Positions 15,093 to 24,022 of a DNA stretch of 28,969 nt are shown in pieces (the first letter of the stretch is position 1; each line of letters begins with the position of its first letter). The DNA comes from an uncultured Bacteroides sp. (lineage in GTDB: Bacteria > Bacteroidota > Bacteroidia > Bacteroidales > Bacteroidaceae): NCBI GenBank assembly GCA_900766195.1, contig CAAFUN010000085.1, positions 1 to 28,969 of the forward strand, in the 5' to 3' direction. The notes under the pieces were generated by a model. It was given only the letters and a program-made list of their open reading frames with translations. It was not told where the DNA came from and ran no database searches. The translations under genes were made by a program, and so were the position numbers.

Positions 15093-17321
15093 TCATTTCA
15101 ATTCAAAAGGAACAATCCCTTTAATGTCAGTAGCTGAAGCAGCTACGATCGCTTCAAATTTACCCGGTTCGACCACCCAAGCGTGCTGCTTGTCGTCAAA
15201 ATAGCTCAATGCCTCTTTAACAATAGTAAAGCTTACATCCTTCTCTTCACCCGGAGCAAGCTTTATCTTTTCAAAACCTTTCAGTTCTTTAACCGGGCGG
15301 GGCAAAGTAGATTTCTTATCGCTGATATAAAGCTGCACCACTTCCTGTCCTTCGCGGTCACCGGTATTCTTCACTTTCACCGTCAGCGTAATTTGCCCGT
15401 CGGCAGTCATTTCTTTCTTATCCAGAATTGGCTTTCCATAAGTAAAGGTAGTATAAGACAATCCGTGCCCAAATGGGAAGAGCGGTTTAACCTTTTTCTG
15501 TTGATCAGCCCAACGGTAGCCCACAAATATGCCTTCATTATACTTTTCATCTACTACAGTTTTACTCTTGGTACCAATGTATTCACCTACCTCATGGGCA
15601 CCTACATCCTCTAGACGAGCAGGGAAGGTGAAAGGTAGTTTACCGGAAGGATTCACATCGCCCACCAGCACAGCAGCAAGTGCATGCCCGGCTTCGGAAC
15701 CTAGGTACCAGGTCTGCAATACAGCTGGTACTTGCTCAATCCAAGGCATAGCCACTGCATTACCGGAAATGTTTACTACCACAAGGTTTCTATTAGCCTT
15801 TGACAGTGCAGCAATCAACTCATCTTGTCCGTAAGGTAGAGAAAGACTTTTGCGATCAGAGTCTTCACAATCCTGATTATCACTTTTATTAAGACCACCG
15901 ATAAAAATGACACAGTCTGCTTCACGCGCTACGCGTACAGCCTCATCCATTAGCTCCTTTGCCGAGCGATTGTCCTGTAAGTTCTGTCCAGTCACCACAC
16001 CATTATATTCACCAGTAGCATCACCCACATAGCCGCGAGCATAAACTACTTCTGCGTCATTACCTACACGTTCTTTAATTCCGTCCAAAGGAGATATCTC
16101 ACGTTGCACCTTCAAAGAGGAGCTGCCACCTCCTACTGTCATCATTTTAATAGCATTCTCACCAATAACAGCAATTTTCCTCACTTTTAACAGATCAATA
16201 GGCAAAACTGCATTTCTATTCTTTAGCAAAACAATACCTTCTTCTCCAATGCGTCGTGCTGCCTCGTAATGTTCGGGCGAAAGCATAGAACCGAAAGGAC
16301 GGTCAACATTCATCGTGGTACGAAATGCCAGACGCAAAATGCGACGTACTTTATCATCCAATTCTTTCGTACCAACTTTACCGGAGGATATCCGCTGCAA
16401 GTAAGGTAGAGCCAGATAATAGTCATCGTAAGCATTATTCGCTCCCTTGGAAAGTCCGTTTGTCCAACTTCCGAATTCCATATCAAGTCCGTTCGTAATA
16501 GCCTGATCAGTATCATGAACGCCTCCCCAGTCTGAAACAACAACACCGTCGAAGCCCCACTCTCCTTTCAAAATATCATTCAGCAAATATTGATTGTGGC
16601 AGCAATGTTGTCCTTTATATAAGTTGTATGACCCCATGATTGCCCAAGCCTTTCCTTCTTGAACAGCAGCTTTAAATGCAGGCAGATAGATTTCATACAG
16701 TGCACGGTCATCCACAATCACATTGGTGGTATGACGGTTCACTTCTTGATTGTTCAATGCAAAATGCTTCACACAAGCTGCCACTCCATTTTGTTGTACC
16801 CCTTGTACATATGGCACTACCATGCGCGAAGACAAGTATGGGTCTTCACCCATATACTCAAAGTTGCGCCCATTCAACGGGGTACGATAAATATTCACTC
16901 CGGGACCAAGCAACACTGTCTTATTACGAAAACGCGCCTCTTCACCGATACTTTTACCATACAAACGAGATATTTCAGGATTCCATGTTGCGGCCAGACA
17001 CGTCAGTGCTGGGAAAGCTACGCAAGAATCATTCGTCCATCCAGCCTGATCCCACTCATCCCAAAGTACTTCAGGGCGTATTCCATGAGGACCGTCCGTC
17101 ATCCAAAATTCAGGGATGCCCAAGCGAGCCACTCCCGGACTACTAAACTTACTTTGCGCATGCACCATCGCTATTTTCTCTTTCAGCGTCAGCCTTTTTA
17201 AAGCATCCTCCACCCGTTCTTCAATAGGCTTGTTTTTATCCAGATAAACCGGATTCTGCTGCGCACCCAATGGAAGCGCAGCAGAAAAAAGCAATCCTAA
17301 AAACATCTTTCTTATTACCAT
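15093..17321 (-). CDS. GH3 beta-glucosidase, periplasmic (locus B)
   Basis: The protein has 742 residues from the ATG at 17321, chosen because it starts a type I signal (MVIRKMFLGLLFSAALPLGAQ); ATGs at 17354 and 17306 are alternatives. There is no lipobox. The GH3 barrel has MTDGPHGIRPE (74-84), KHFALNNQE (185-193) and the nucleophile Asp264 in GVVVSDWGG. The alpha/beta sandwich domain contains CEDSDR, with Glu486 the likely acid/base. A fibronectin-III-like domain ends the protein (about 645-735). The family releases glucose from the non-reducing end of beta-glucosides. It is last in the minus-strand operon, 136 bases after the acetylesterase. In the B. thetaiotaomicron beta-1,6-glucan locus a GH3 holds the equivalent place, so gentio-oligosaccharides are the probable substrate. 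Confidence 0.93.
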   Translation of the reverse strand: MVIRKMFLGLLFSAALPLGAQQNPVYLDKNKPIEERVEDALKRLTLKEKIAMVHAQSKFSSPGVARLGIPEFWMTDGPHGIRPEVLWDEWDQAGWTNDSCVAFPALTCLAATWNPEISRLYGKSIGEEARFRNKTVLLGPGVNIYRTPLNGRNFEYMGEDPYLSSRMVVPYVQGVQQNGVAACVKHFALNNQEVNRHTTNVIVDDRALYEIYLPAFKAAVQEGKAWAIMGSYNLYKGQHCCHNQYLLNDILKGEWGFDGVVVSDWGGVHDTDQAITNGLDMEFGSWTNGLSKGANNAYDDYYLALPYLQRISSGKVGTKELDDKVRRILRLAFRTTMNVDRPFGSMLSPEHYEAARRIGEEGIVLLKNRNAVLPIDLLKVRKIAVIGENAIKMMTVGGGSSSLKVQREISPLDGIKERVGNDAEVVYARGYVGDATGEYNGVVTGQNLQDNRSAKELMDEAVRVAREADCVIFIGGLNKSDNQDCEDSDRKSLSLPYGQDELIAALSKANRNLVVVNISGNAVAMPWIEQVPAVLQTWYLGSEAGHALAAVLVGDVNPSGKLPFTFPARLEDVGAHEVGEYIGTKSKTVVDEKYNEGIFVGYRWADQQKKVKPLFPFGHGLSYTTFTYGKPILDKKEMTADGQITLTVKVKNTGDREGQEVVQLYISDKKSTLPRPVKELKGFEKIKLAPGEEKDVSFTIVKEALSYFDDKQHAWVVEPGKFEAIVAASATDIKGIVPFELK

Positions 17322-17457
17322 ACCTAAACTAATTATATATAATTCATTTACCATTTTCTTTAAACGATGCAATATACTCTTTTAATAGCTACAAATATCC
17401 TCACAGGACAAAAACTATGTAAAGTATTGCATTACTTACAGGAATTAAATATTCGGC

Positions 17458-19416
17458 CTATTCCAAATGTTCATTTCTCGCATCATTCCAATCATCTGTT
17501 CTGAAAGGAGCAGCTGGCAGCCCGTCCTCGTTGAACAAGTTCACATCGGGATTATCAGACCATGAATAACGTACCGCGACTGGATGAGCAATATTATCGG
17601 CGAAAACAACAATTTTGTTTCCATCCAAATAAGCTTTTGCCCACTCAAAGCGACGATCAGCTCCTGCTACAGCAAATCCTTCAATATAACCATACTTATT
17701 CTTCACCAAAAGCCCCTTTCCAATCTGATCATATTCGATGCATATCTTATTGCCTACAATATTCATAGACTTAAAGATAGGACCAGAACATACTACATCC
17801 TTCATTCCATAGCTCTTATTTAATGCTATAAGGGCTAAACGTAACCCCACCTCTTGCTTGTTGCGCGGATGAAGGTCATCGGCATCTCCAATATCTGTAA
17901 TGACAGCTTGTCCTGTTTGCGGAAGTACCAATGCCATGGCTTGTGCTTCTCGCAATTCAGCCCATTCGCTTTTCTGCGGCATTGAGTCTTTAGCCCCGTA
18001 ATTAGCTAGCTGCACCCAATAAAAAGGTAGTTCATCTTCCCATTTTGCACGCCACGCATTAATCATTGTCGGAAAAAGCACATTGTAATCATTGGCCCTT
18101 CCAACGTTACTTTCTCCCTGATACCAAATAACACCTTTCACCGGGAATGAAATCAGTGGATTGATCATAGCATTGTAGAGTAATCCATAATACATATTAG
18201 GTGAAACATCTACATAATTGAATTTTTTATTGGTAACAGAAGGCTTATATAGCCATTCACCTGACAATGGATAGTTTCCTTCGCTTGTTTTTATATACAA
18301 TTCATTTGCGTTTCCATAAATTCCACCGCCACCGGAATAGTCGGAAACCTTTACAACAACTGTATTCTCGCCTTTTTTAAGTAGTCCGGGAGGAATATCA
18401 TAAATTCGTTTTGTAGCATATCCATGAGTCTCTCCTACTTTTTTACCATTTATCCACACTACATCATCATCATCAATGGGACCTAAATGTATCACAGCAT
18501 GATGTTTTTCTTCTCCTACAGGTAATATAAAGGCCCTTCTAAACCATACAATACCATCCACATTACCTATGATACTTTCCCAAAACTGGGGAATTTGCAT
18601 CTTGCTCCATGACGAAACATCGATCAGAGAGCTATGCCATTCTTCCTTAATTCCGGGATCGCTTTCCATTGCTGCGAGATACAAAACCTTATTATTTTCA
18701 TTCTCTTTCACAAATGAATCAAAATCCGTTATTTTAATATCTTTATATCTCTCATTAAAATGTTTAGGCAGACTCTGGTAGGCATCAGTCGGTATCCACG
18801 ATTCTATCTCAGTCCCTCCCCACGAGGCATTAATGATACCAATAGGCATATTCAACTCCTTGTTTAACTTCCGCGCATAAAAATATGCTGTTGCAGAGAA
18901 ATCCGCTACACTTTGCGGTGAGCATACCTTCCATTTGCCTTCACAATCATTTCTAGGATGTACATCCATCTTTTTAGCAACATTAAACATCCTGATAAGC
19001 GGGTATTCTGCATTTTCTATCTCTTCCTGATAATTGTATACCGAAGCCCACCCATGGACAGGCATTTCCATATTTGATTGGCCAGAACAAACCCATACTT
19101 CACCTATATAAATGTCTTTCAGAGTTATCTGGTTGTTTTCTCCCTTTATCACCATTGTATAAGGTCCGCCAAAAGACAGCTGATCAAAAGACAATGTCCA
19201 ACTCCCGCTTTTGCTGGCTTTTGTCTTTTTTATCTGATTATCAAAGCTTACCTCAACAGTCTCATTCTTATCTGCCCATCCCCAGATTTTCACCGGTCGA
19301 TCTCTTTGTATAATCATGTGATCCGAGAACAGATGAGGGAGTCCCACCGTAGCATTCAACTTCATCAGGAATAAACAGGAACAAGCCAAAAATATATATT
19401 TTAGTCTCTCTATCAT
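17458..19416 (-). CDS. Sialate-O-acetylesterase-family (SASA) carbohydrate acetylesterase
   Basis: This 652-residue exported protein has an N-terminal hydrophobic segment (residues about 7-22); Cys12 is not in a convincing lipobox, so the periplasm is most likely. The SGNH-type active site is visible: Ser114 in CSGQSNM, the second block GVIWYQGESN (428-437), and the DLHP block with Asp514 and His516. Between the first two blocks, at about 265-385, lies a beta-sandwich insert resembling the GH2 sugar-binding domain (WFRRAFILP, WINGKKVGETHGY), as in large members of the family. Such enzymes remove O-acetyl groups from sialic acids or from plant and other glycans. The location inside a beta-glucan operon argues for an acetylated glucan rather than sialic acid. 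It lies between the glycan-binding protein and GH3. Confidence 0.88.
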   Translation of the reverse strand: MIERLKYIFLACSCLFLMKLNATVGLPHLFSDHMIIQRDRPVKIWGWADKNETVEVSFDNQIKKTKASKSGSWTLSFDQLSFGGPYTMVIKGENNQITLKDIYIGEVWVCSGQSNMEMPVHGWASVYNYQEEIENAEYPLIRMFNVAKKMDVHPRNDCEGKWKVCSPQSVADFSATAYFYARKLNKELNMPIGIINASWGGTEIESWIPTDAYQSLPKHFNERYKDIKITDFDSFVKENENNKVLYLAAMESDPGIKEEWHSSLIDVSSWSKMQIPQFWESIIGNVDGIVWFRRAFILPVGEEKHHAVIHLGPIDDDDVVWINGKKVGETHGYATKRIYDIPPGLLKKGENTVVVKVSDYSGGGGIYGNANELYIKTSEGNYPLSGEWLYKPSVTNKKFNYVDVSPNMYYGLLYNAMINPLISFPVKGVIWYQGESNVGRANDYNVLFPTMINAWRAKWEDELPFYWVQLANYGAKDSMPQKSEWAELREAQAMALVLPQTGQAVITDIGDADDLHPRNKQEVGLRLALIALNKSYGMKDVVCSGPIFKSMNIVGNKICIEYDQIGKGLLVKNKYGYIEGFAVAGADRRFEWAKAYLDGNKIVVFADNIAHPVAVRYSWSDNPDVNLFNEDGLPAAPFRTDDWNDARNEHLE

Positions 19417-19473
19417 TCGTTTAAAAAGGTTTCAAATCCGTAGTTAATATTTCCTATTCAGTGCATTCTTTTT

Positions 19474-19522
19474 ATAAGGAGGACAGGAGACTACAGCCAC
19501 GCATTCAGCCCCCTGTCCTTAT
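19474..19522 (-). other. Intercistronic RNA hairpin between the glycan-binding protein and acetylesterase genes
   Basis: GGACAGG (19481-19487) and CCTGTCC (19512-19518) pair perfectly. ATAA (19474-19477) and TTAT (19519-19522) extend the stem beyond a 3-base bulge. On the transcribed minus strand no U-tract follows, so it looks like an attenuator or RNA-end stabiliser rather than a full terminator. It lies in the 144-base gap 19417-19560, the largest within this operon downstream of susC. Confidence 0.45.
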
Positions 19523-19560
19523 CTCATGAAACAAGTTAAGCACCCCTTAGAACACAGTAA

Positions 19561-20925
19561 TTATTTTTCTGTAATAGTCAGTTTACAGCCAGATAATCCT
19601 ACTGGAGCTTCCAGTTCAAAGACATAAGTTTTGCCTACGGTTAAAGTCTTATCAGACTTAAGTGTCAGATTTCCATCATCCGCACCATTTACTTTCTGTC
19701 CTTTTCCTATAAAGATAAGGTCACTGACCACTTCCAGAGGCAAATCCCCACCGGAAGTTGTTTCTGCACCCTTAAAACCAGTATCCCAAGCATTTTGATG
19801 AATAAACACAAAGTTGATGCTATTTACGCTTATCGTTTCACCTGCAACAAAACTTATTGTATATTTACCATTGCCCATTGGAGCCATGCAAAGAGCTACT
19901 GAAGGCTCCCAACTTGGAGCATATTTTAAGGCTGGCTTTCCTATCCCATTTCCAACAGCCCATATTGCACCTGAACCGTCTGCCTTTAATTTTGCAGGCT
20001 TACCACCAGATAACACTTCCACTTTAAGATATCTGCGCACAAAGTCAGCAATAATACGGTATTCACCGTCAATGGGTTTAAATGTAAGTTTATCTCCATT
20101 CTGAGCAAAAAAGTCAGAATCTATCCACCATTCGTTGAAATCGTCAATGCCTTCCACAAGCACCTCATCCCCCTGTTTTAACGACAAGTCACGTTTGTAG
20201 CGATCTTCTGAATCACCTTCCGCTATTTTTTCCATCTTCACTCCATTCACTACGTATGCAATGATAAATGGTGCTGCCGAATAATCCTGCGTATTGAAGG
20301 AGATTGTATACTCTCCGGCTGTAAGGTTGGAAAATGGTATTGATTCAGTAGATCCGAATTTAATGGCTTCACTCTCCCAACCGAAAGTCAATTCATTACC
20401 ATTGGGTGTAATTTTCGGAGTTTTTATATATCCTTTAATCTTCCGTGGAAGAGTCTCTGTTAGTTCATATGCATATCCACTCTTATGCAACATCTTATAC
20501 TCTTTATTCATCGTCACAAATGTTAAGTAAGGATATACAGGACGTGTTGCGGATAAGTCATATGATACATCGCTCATGGTAAAATTGATATTCTGTAATA
20601 CAAACGTCAACTTAATCTTTCCATCAGCCATATCTTTTAAGAAAGGGATGTAAATTTTACCAGAATATGAACCATTTGTCTTTGTCCGGAGCACCGTCTC
20701 AGACACTTTTTCCTCTCCATAATAAATGCGTGCCTTCAAAGTAGAGAGTGGCACTTCATCAGTCACATCAACTGTAAAAGGTAAACTGTCACCATACATG
20801 ACACTACTATATTTAGTTTTCACATCCATCACTGGATTTCCAACTTTCTTCCCGTCATCATCAGAACAAGATGTCAATAAAATGACCGAGAACAAAAAAA
20901 GAAGTCTATATGTAAGTAATTTCAT
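19561..20925 (-). CDS. Surface glycan-binding lipoprotein (SGBP, locus B)
   Basis: This 454-residue lipoprotein has a lipobox ending at Cys20 (ILLTSC) followed by SDDDGKK, an acidic stretch that often marks surface export in Bacteroides. The body is all-beta with several sandwich-like units: an N-terminal part (about 30-125, PFTVDVTDEVPLSTLKARIYYG), a middle part, and C-terminal stretches such as AVGNGIGKPALKYAPSWE and LEAPVGLSGCKLTITE. Aromatic residues that could stack on sugars are frequent (FNEWWIDSDFF). I see no catalytic motif. It lies 14 bases after GH30 and holds the position of the SGBP in the B. thetaiotaomicron beta-1,6-glucan locus. It probably retains glucan at the cell surface for the GH30 and SusCD. 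The role is inferred from architecture and position. Confidence 0.82.
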   Translation of the reverse strand: MKLLTYRLLFLFSVILLTSCSDDDGKKVGNPVMDVKTKYSSVMYGDSLPFTVDVTDEVPLSTLKARIYYGEEKVSETVLRTKTNGSYSGKIYIPFLKDMADGKIKLTFVLQNINFTMSDVSYDLSATRPVYPYLTFVTMNKEYKMLHKSGYAYELTETLPRKIKGYIKTPKITPNGNELTFGWESEAIKFGSTESIPFSNLTAGEYTISFNTQDYSAAPFIIAYVVNGVKMEKIAEGDSEDRYKRDLSLKQGDEVLVEGIDDFNEWWIDSDFFAQNGDKLTFKPIDGEYRIIADFVRRYLKVEVLSGGKPAKLKADGSGAIWAVGNGIGKPALKYAPSWEPSVALCMAPMGNGKYTISFVAGETISVNSINFVFIHQNAWDTGFKGAETTSGGDLPLEVVSDLIFIGKGQKVNGADDGNLTLKSDKTLTVGKTYVFELEAPVGLSGCKLTITEK

Positions 20926-20939
20926 AATTGATTTTGTTT

Positions 20940-22445
20940 TTAGTTATTAAACCATCGATAAGATACAACAGCTTTTGCCGGTACTTCATATGCAAAACTT
21001 TCCGTTCCATCGTACAAATTTATTTTTTTTGAAACAGAAGACTTATTCAGTATAACAAAAGCATAACTCTTATCTGTATTCTTAAAAGCGGAATAGATCA
21101 AGTCTTTGTCGGTATATCCTGAAGTAGCTATACGAATCGCACCAGGTTTTACCACAGCAGACAGGTGCCCGATAATAAAGTAATGGGAATTGCCGGTGAT
21201 TGTCTTGTAGTTGGACTTATCAATATCCACGGCGCCGTAACAAGAGTTGCATCCGCCTGGACGAAAAGGTCCTTTCTCGGAATCCAACATCAAGTTCCAC
21301 ACGATTACTCCTTTACACCAATTATTTACCGTTCCCAATGCCACATCCTCCATATCTTCTATCAAACGTTTTTCAAAATTACGTCCGTCATTCCACTCTC
21401 CTATGGAAGTTTCGGTAAAAATCAATTCCTTCTCGGGATAAGCCTTATGAATAGCAAGTAACTCTGTTCTGTCACCTCCATAATTATGATAAGCAGCACC
21501 AGCTACGTATTGATTTGTTTCAGTATCAGCATAGATGTGCAATGGATACTGTCCCTGATCTTTCGTATCATCTTTCCCACTATCATAATCATAATTGTGA
21601 TCATAGAGATAGATTTTGGTATTTAATCCTGCTTCTCTAAACTTCGGTCCTAGTGCTTCCTTAATGAAAGTATTCTGTTCTTGCCACCCCATATACATAG
21701 AGGCGGAATTACCTCTGTTTAAAGGCTCATTCTGAGGAGTAATAGAATATATATTTATCCCATGAGCTTCCATAGCCTTAATCCAGTTTACGAAATAAAT
21801 GGCGTAATCTTGATAATAAGTAGGATTCAACTGTCCACTCGTCCAAGAATTAAAAGGTTCCAGTTTTTTCAAATTGTTCACCTTCATCCATCTAGGAGGT
21901 GTCCAAGGCGTCCCCATTATCTTAATTTCAGGATTAATGCTCAATATTTCTTTCAGCACAGGAATAACATAATTCAGGTCTTCCTCTTGCAAACCAAAAT
22001 TCTCTATACCCTTTTTATCACAGCACGTATATTCACTAAGGGAAAAATCAGAACAACCTATAGATATCCGAATATAATTCTGCCCCATACCTTCCGACAC
22101 AGAGAATGTTTTCTTCAGAAAATTCCATCTATTTTCTTTTGACATTTTCAACAGATTATAAGCAGTGGATCCCGTAATAGCAGCACCAAAGCCATCCATT
22201 GTTTGGTATTCTTTATCACGAAGAAGTGTGATAGTAAATGGTGACCTATTATCAGCTTGATGAGCAAAAGCAATTTCTTGTTTCATAAACTCAGACGACC
22301 GAGTAGCAGTAGTCACATAAGCCGTCACTACCATTTCGTCCACTACATTCTGACCAGTATCTAGCGTATTGCTTTTACCTGTACTGCAAGCCACAATAAG
22401 GAAGGGTAACAAAGCAAACCATCTTATATTTTTCAATCTCTTCAT
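20940..22445 (-). CDS. GH30 beta-1,6-glucanase, surface lipoprotein (locus B)
   Basis: The protein has 501 residues. A lipobox ends at Cys20 (LIVACSTG), so it is predicted to be lipid-anchored. The GH30 clan-A barrel shows the family opening YQTMDGFGAAITGSTA (80-95), IRISIGCSDFS, and MGTPWTPPRWMK (177-188). The acid/base is Glu240 in TPQNEP and the nucleophile Glu345 in IFTETSIGEW. A C-terminal beta-sandwich follows (about 415-501). This matches the GH30_3-type enzymes that cut beta-1,6-glucan (pustulan, yeast beta-1,6-glucan); the subfamily is inferred from motifs and gene order. As the only lipoprotein enzyme in the operon it should make the first cuts at the surface. It starts 26 bases after susD, and the SGBP gene follows 14 bases on. 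Confidence 0.92.
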   Translation of the reverse strand: MKRLKNIRWFALLPFLIVACSTGKSNTLDTGQNVVDEMVVTAYVTTATRSSEFMKQEIAFAHQADNRSPFTITLLRDKEYQTMDGFGAAITGSTAYNLLKMSKENRWNFLKKTFSVSEGMGQNYIRISIGCSDFSLSEYTCCDKKGIENFGLQEEDLNYVIPVLKEILSINPEIKIMGTPWTPPRWMKVNNLKKLEPFNSWTSGQLNPTYYQDYAIYFVNWIKAMEAHGINIYSITPQNEPLNRGNSASMYMGWQEQNTFIKEALGPKFREAGLNTKIYLYDHNYDYDSGKDDTKDQGQYPLHIYADTETNQYVAGAAYHNYGGDRTELLAIHKAYPEKELIFTETSIGEWNDGRNFEKRLIEDMEDVALGTVNNWCKGVIVWNLMLDSEKGPFRPGGCNSCYGAVDIDKSNYKTITGNSHYFIIGHLSAVVKPGAIRIATSGYTDKDLIYSAFKNTDKSYAFVILNKSSVSKKINLYDGTESFAYEVPAKAVVSYRWFNN

Positions 22446-22471
22446 TCTTATCGATACTCTTTATTCAACCT

Positions 22472-24001
22472 CTAATATCCTTTATTCTGGAACATGTTAG
22501 AATTCGACTGCAGCACTCCCAACGGTATTGGCAACCGATATGAATCTTCAGTAAACTTTTCCACACGCGCTCTTCTTCCAGAATCTTTAGCATAGACTGC
22601 ATTCATAACGCTCTCTACTTTATCTAGTCGAACAAGATCAAACCAGCGCTCTCCTTCAAAAGCTAATTCCATACGTCGTTCTTTCAACAAAACGTTGATC
22701 ATATCTTCCTTATTACCTTTCACACTAGTTGGCAATTTTGCTAACTTGCGTTTTGCACGTATTTCATCAATGATATTGGCCGCTGCATTCAAATCGGGAG
22801 ACGGGCGCATAATCAATGCTTCCGCTTTAAGCAAAAGAATATCAGCATAACGCATCCAGATAATACTGCTTTGTGACGAACGACATTTGTACATAAAAGG
22901 ATAATGATCTTTAGGATAGTAAAGAGACCAACCACACGCATAATACACAACAGACTCTTTGAAACGTACCTCGTCTCCTTCCGTCTCATACAACTTGATC
23001 AAATCACGTGAAGGAGTCACCCATTTGTTCCAAGTGAAGTTTTCATCCCAATTCAGCAGATTCCGGCCAAACATCATATAACACCAATTATTATCACCCG
23101 CTACAAATTGGGCCTCGAGCAACGACTCACTGGTATTACGAGCCTTAGCATCAAGATAATTGCCTTTATCATCCTGTTTCATTCCAAAAAGCAAACTAAA
23201 ATCATCCACCAATGTAGGGCCATCGTTAGTCACTTCATCGGCGTATTTTACTACTTTATCATAATCCCTCAACGGCTTCTCAGCATATACCTTGGCAAGA
23301 AGTGCACGAGCCACGGTCTTCGTCATTAACCGTTTATCTGCCGGATTATAATCCGGTGCATATTGCACAGCAAATAATAAATCTGACTCAATTTGCTTGT
23401 AAGTATCTATTTCAGGAGTCTGTGAAGGGAAATAGAGCGGGTACACTTTATCAAAGTTCTCATTGGTAATATCTGGTGCAACCTCTGTCACAACAGGAAT
23501 ATTACCCCAAAAACGAACCATTTCAAAGAAAATCAACGCGCGAAATATTCGTCCTTGCGCCTGATAGCTTTTTACTTGGGCATCAGTAAGCGATTTGTCC
23601 GCTACACTATCCGCATAAATCACTAGCTTATTTGCAAGACCTATCTGTCCTAAATAACGGTTCCAGTCTCTTTCTAATACGCTATTGGTCGCATCTAGTG
23701 AATTATCCTCATAAGGGAGTACTTCAGCATTGAAAGCTCCAGCATAAGCATTGTCTGAATGGCTCTCAGCTATCAGCATCTTATCAATATACCATGTTTG
23801 GTCTCTCAAATTTGTATAAATAAGTCTCAAATGTTCTTCTACAGCTTCTTTATTTTTGAAGACTACTTCTTTCCCTTTGTCTGAAATTCCCTCTGTTACA
23901 TCGGAATAAGCCGATATCGGATCAAAATCGAGAGAACAGGATGTTACGGCAAAAGCCATAACCCCGCCCAATATTATCTTTCCTATATTATTCTGCTTCA
24001 T
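22472..24001 (-). CDS. SusD-like surface glycan-binding lipoprotein (locus B)
   Basis: The protein has 509 residues from the ATG at 24001. A TTG at 24013 would add four residues and is less likely. The lipoprotein signal ends at Cys22 (MAFAVTSC). RagB/SusD features include AQGRIFRALIFFEMVRFWGNIPVVTE, the TPR-type segments, IIWMRYADILLLKAEALI, and the late signature LLKERRMELAFEGERWFDLVR, ending with PIPLGVLQSN. It binds glycan as the lid of the SusC encoded 21 bases upstream. The ligand is expected to be beta-1,6-glucan oligosaccharides from the GH30 encoded next. Confidence 0.95.
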   Translation of the reverse strand: MKQNNIGKIILGGVMAFAVTSCSLDFDPISAYSDVTEGISDKGKEVVFKNKEAVEEHLRLIYTNLRDQTWYIDKMLIAESHSDNAYAGAFNAEVLPYEDNSLDATNSVLERDWNRYLGQIGLANKLVIYADSVADKSLTDAQVKSYQAQGRIFRALIFFEMVRFWGNIPVVTEVAPDITNENFDKVYPLYFPSQTPEIDTYKQIESDLLFAVQYAPDYNPADKRLMTKTVARALLAKVYAEKPLRDYDKVVKYADEVTNDGPTLVDDFSLLFGMKQDDKGNYLDAKARNTSESLLEAQFVAGDNNWCYMMFGRNLLNWDENFTWNKWVTPSRDLIKLYETEGDEVRFKESVVYYACGWSLYYPKDHYPFMYKCRSSQSSIIWMRYADILLLKAEALIMRPSPDLNAAANIIDEIRAKRKLAKLPTSVKGNKEDMINVLLKERRMELAFEGERWFDLVRLDKVESVMNAVYAKDSGRRARVEKFTEDSYRLPIPLGVLQSNSNMFQNKGY

Positions 24002-24022
24002 TTTGTTTTTCAATTTAATAAA

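Noticed and set aside
16659..17201. Open frames of 156 and 180 codons on the plus strand
   Set aside because: They lie fully antisense to the conserved GH3 coding region, have no recognisable motifs, and are best explained as shadow frames.
17458..19416. Reading the SASA protein as part of a sialic-acid locus
   Set aside because: No sialidase, sialate lyase or N-acetylmannosamine genes are present; the context is beta-glucan.
24002..24013. TTG start for the locus B susD gene
   Set aside because: The ATG at 24001 directly precedes a standard lipoprotein signal; TTG starts are less common.
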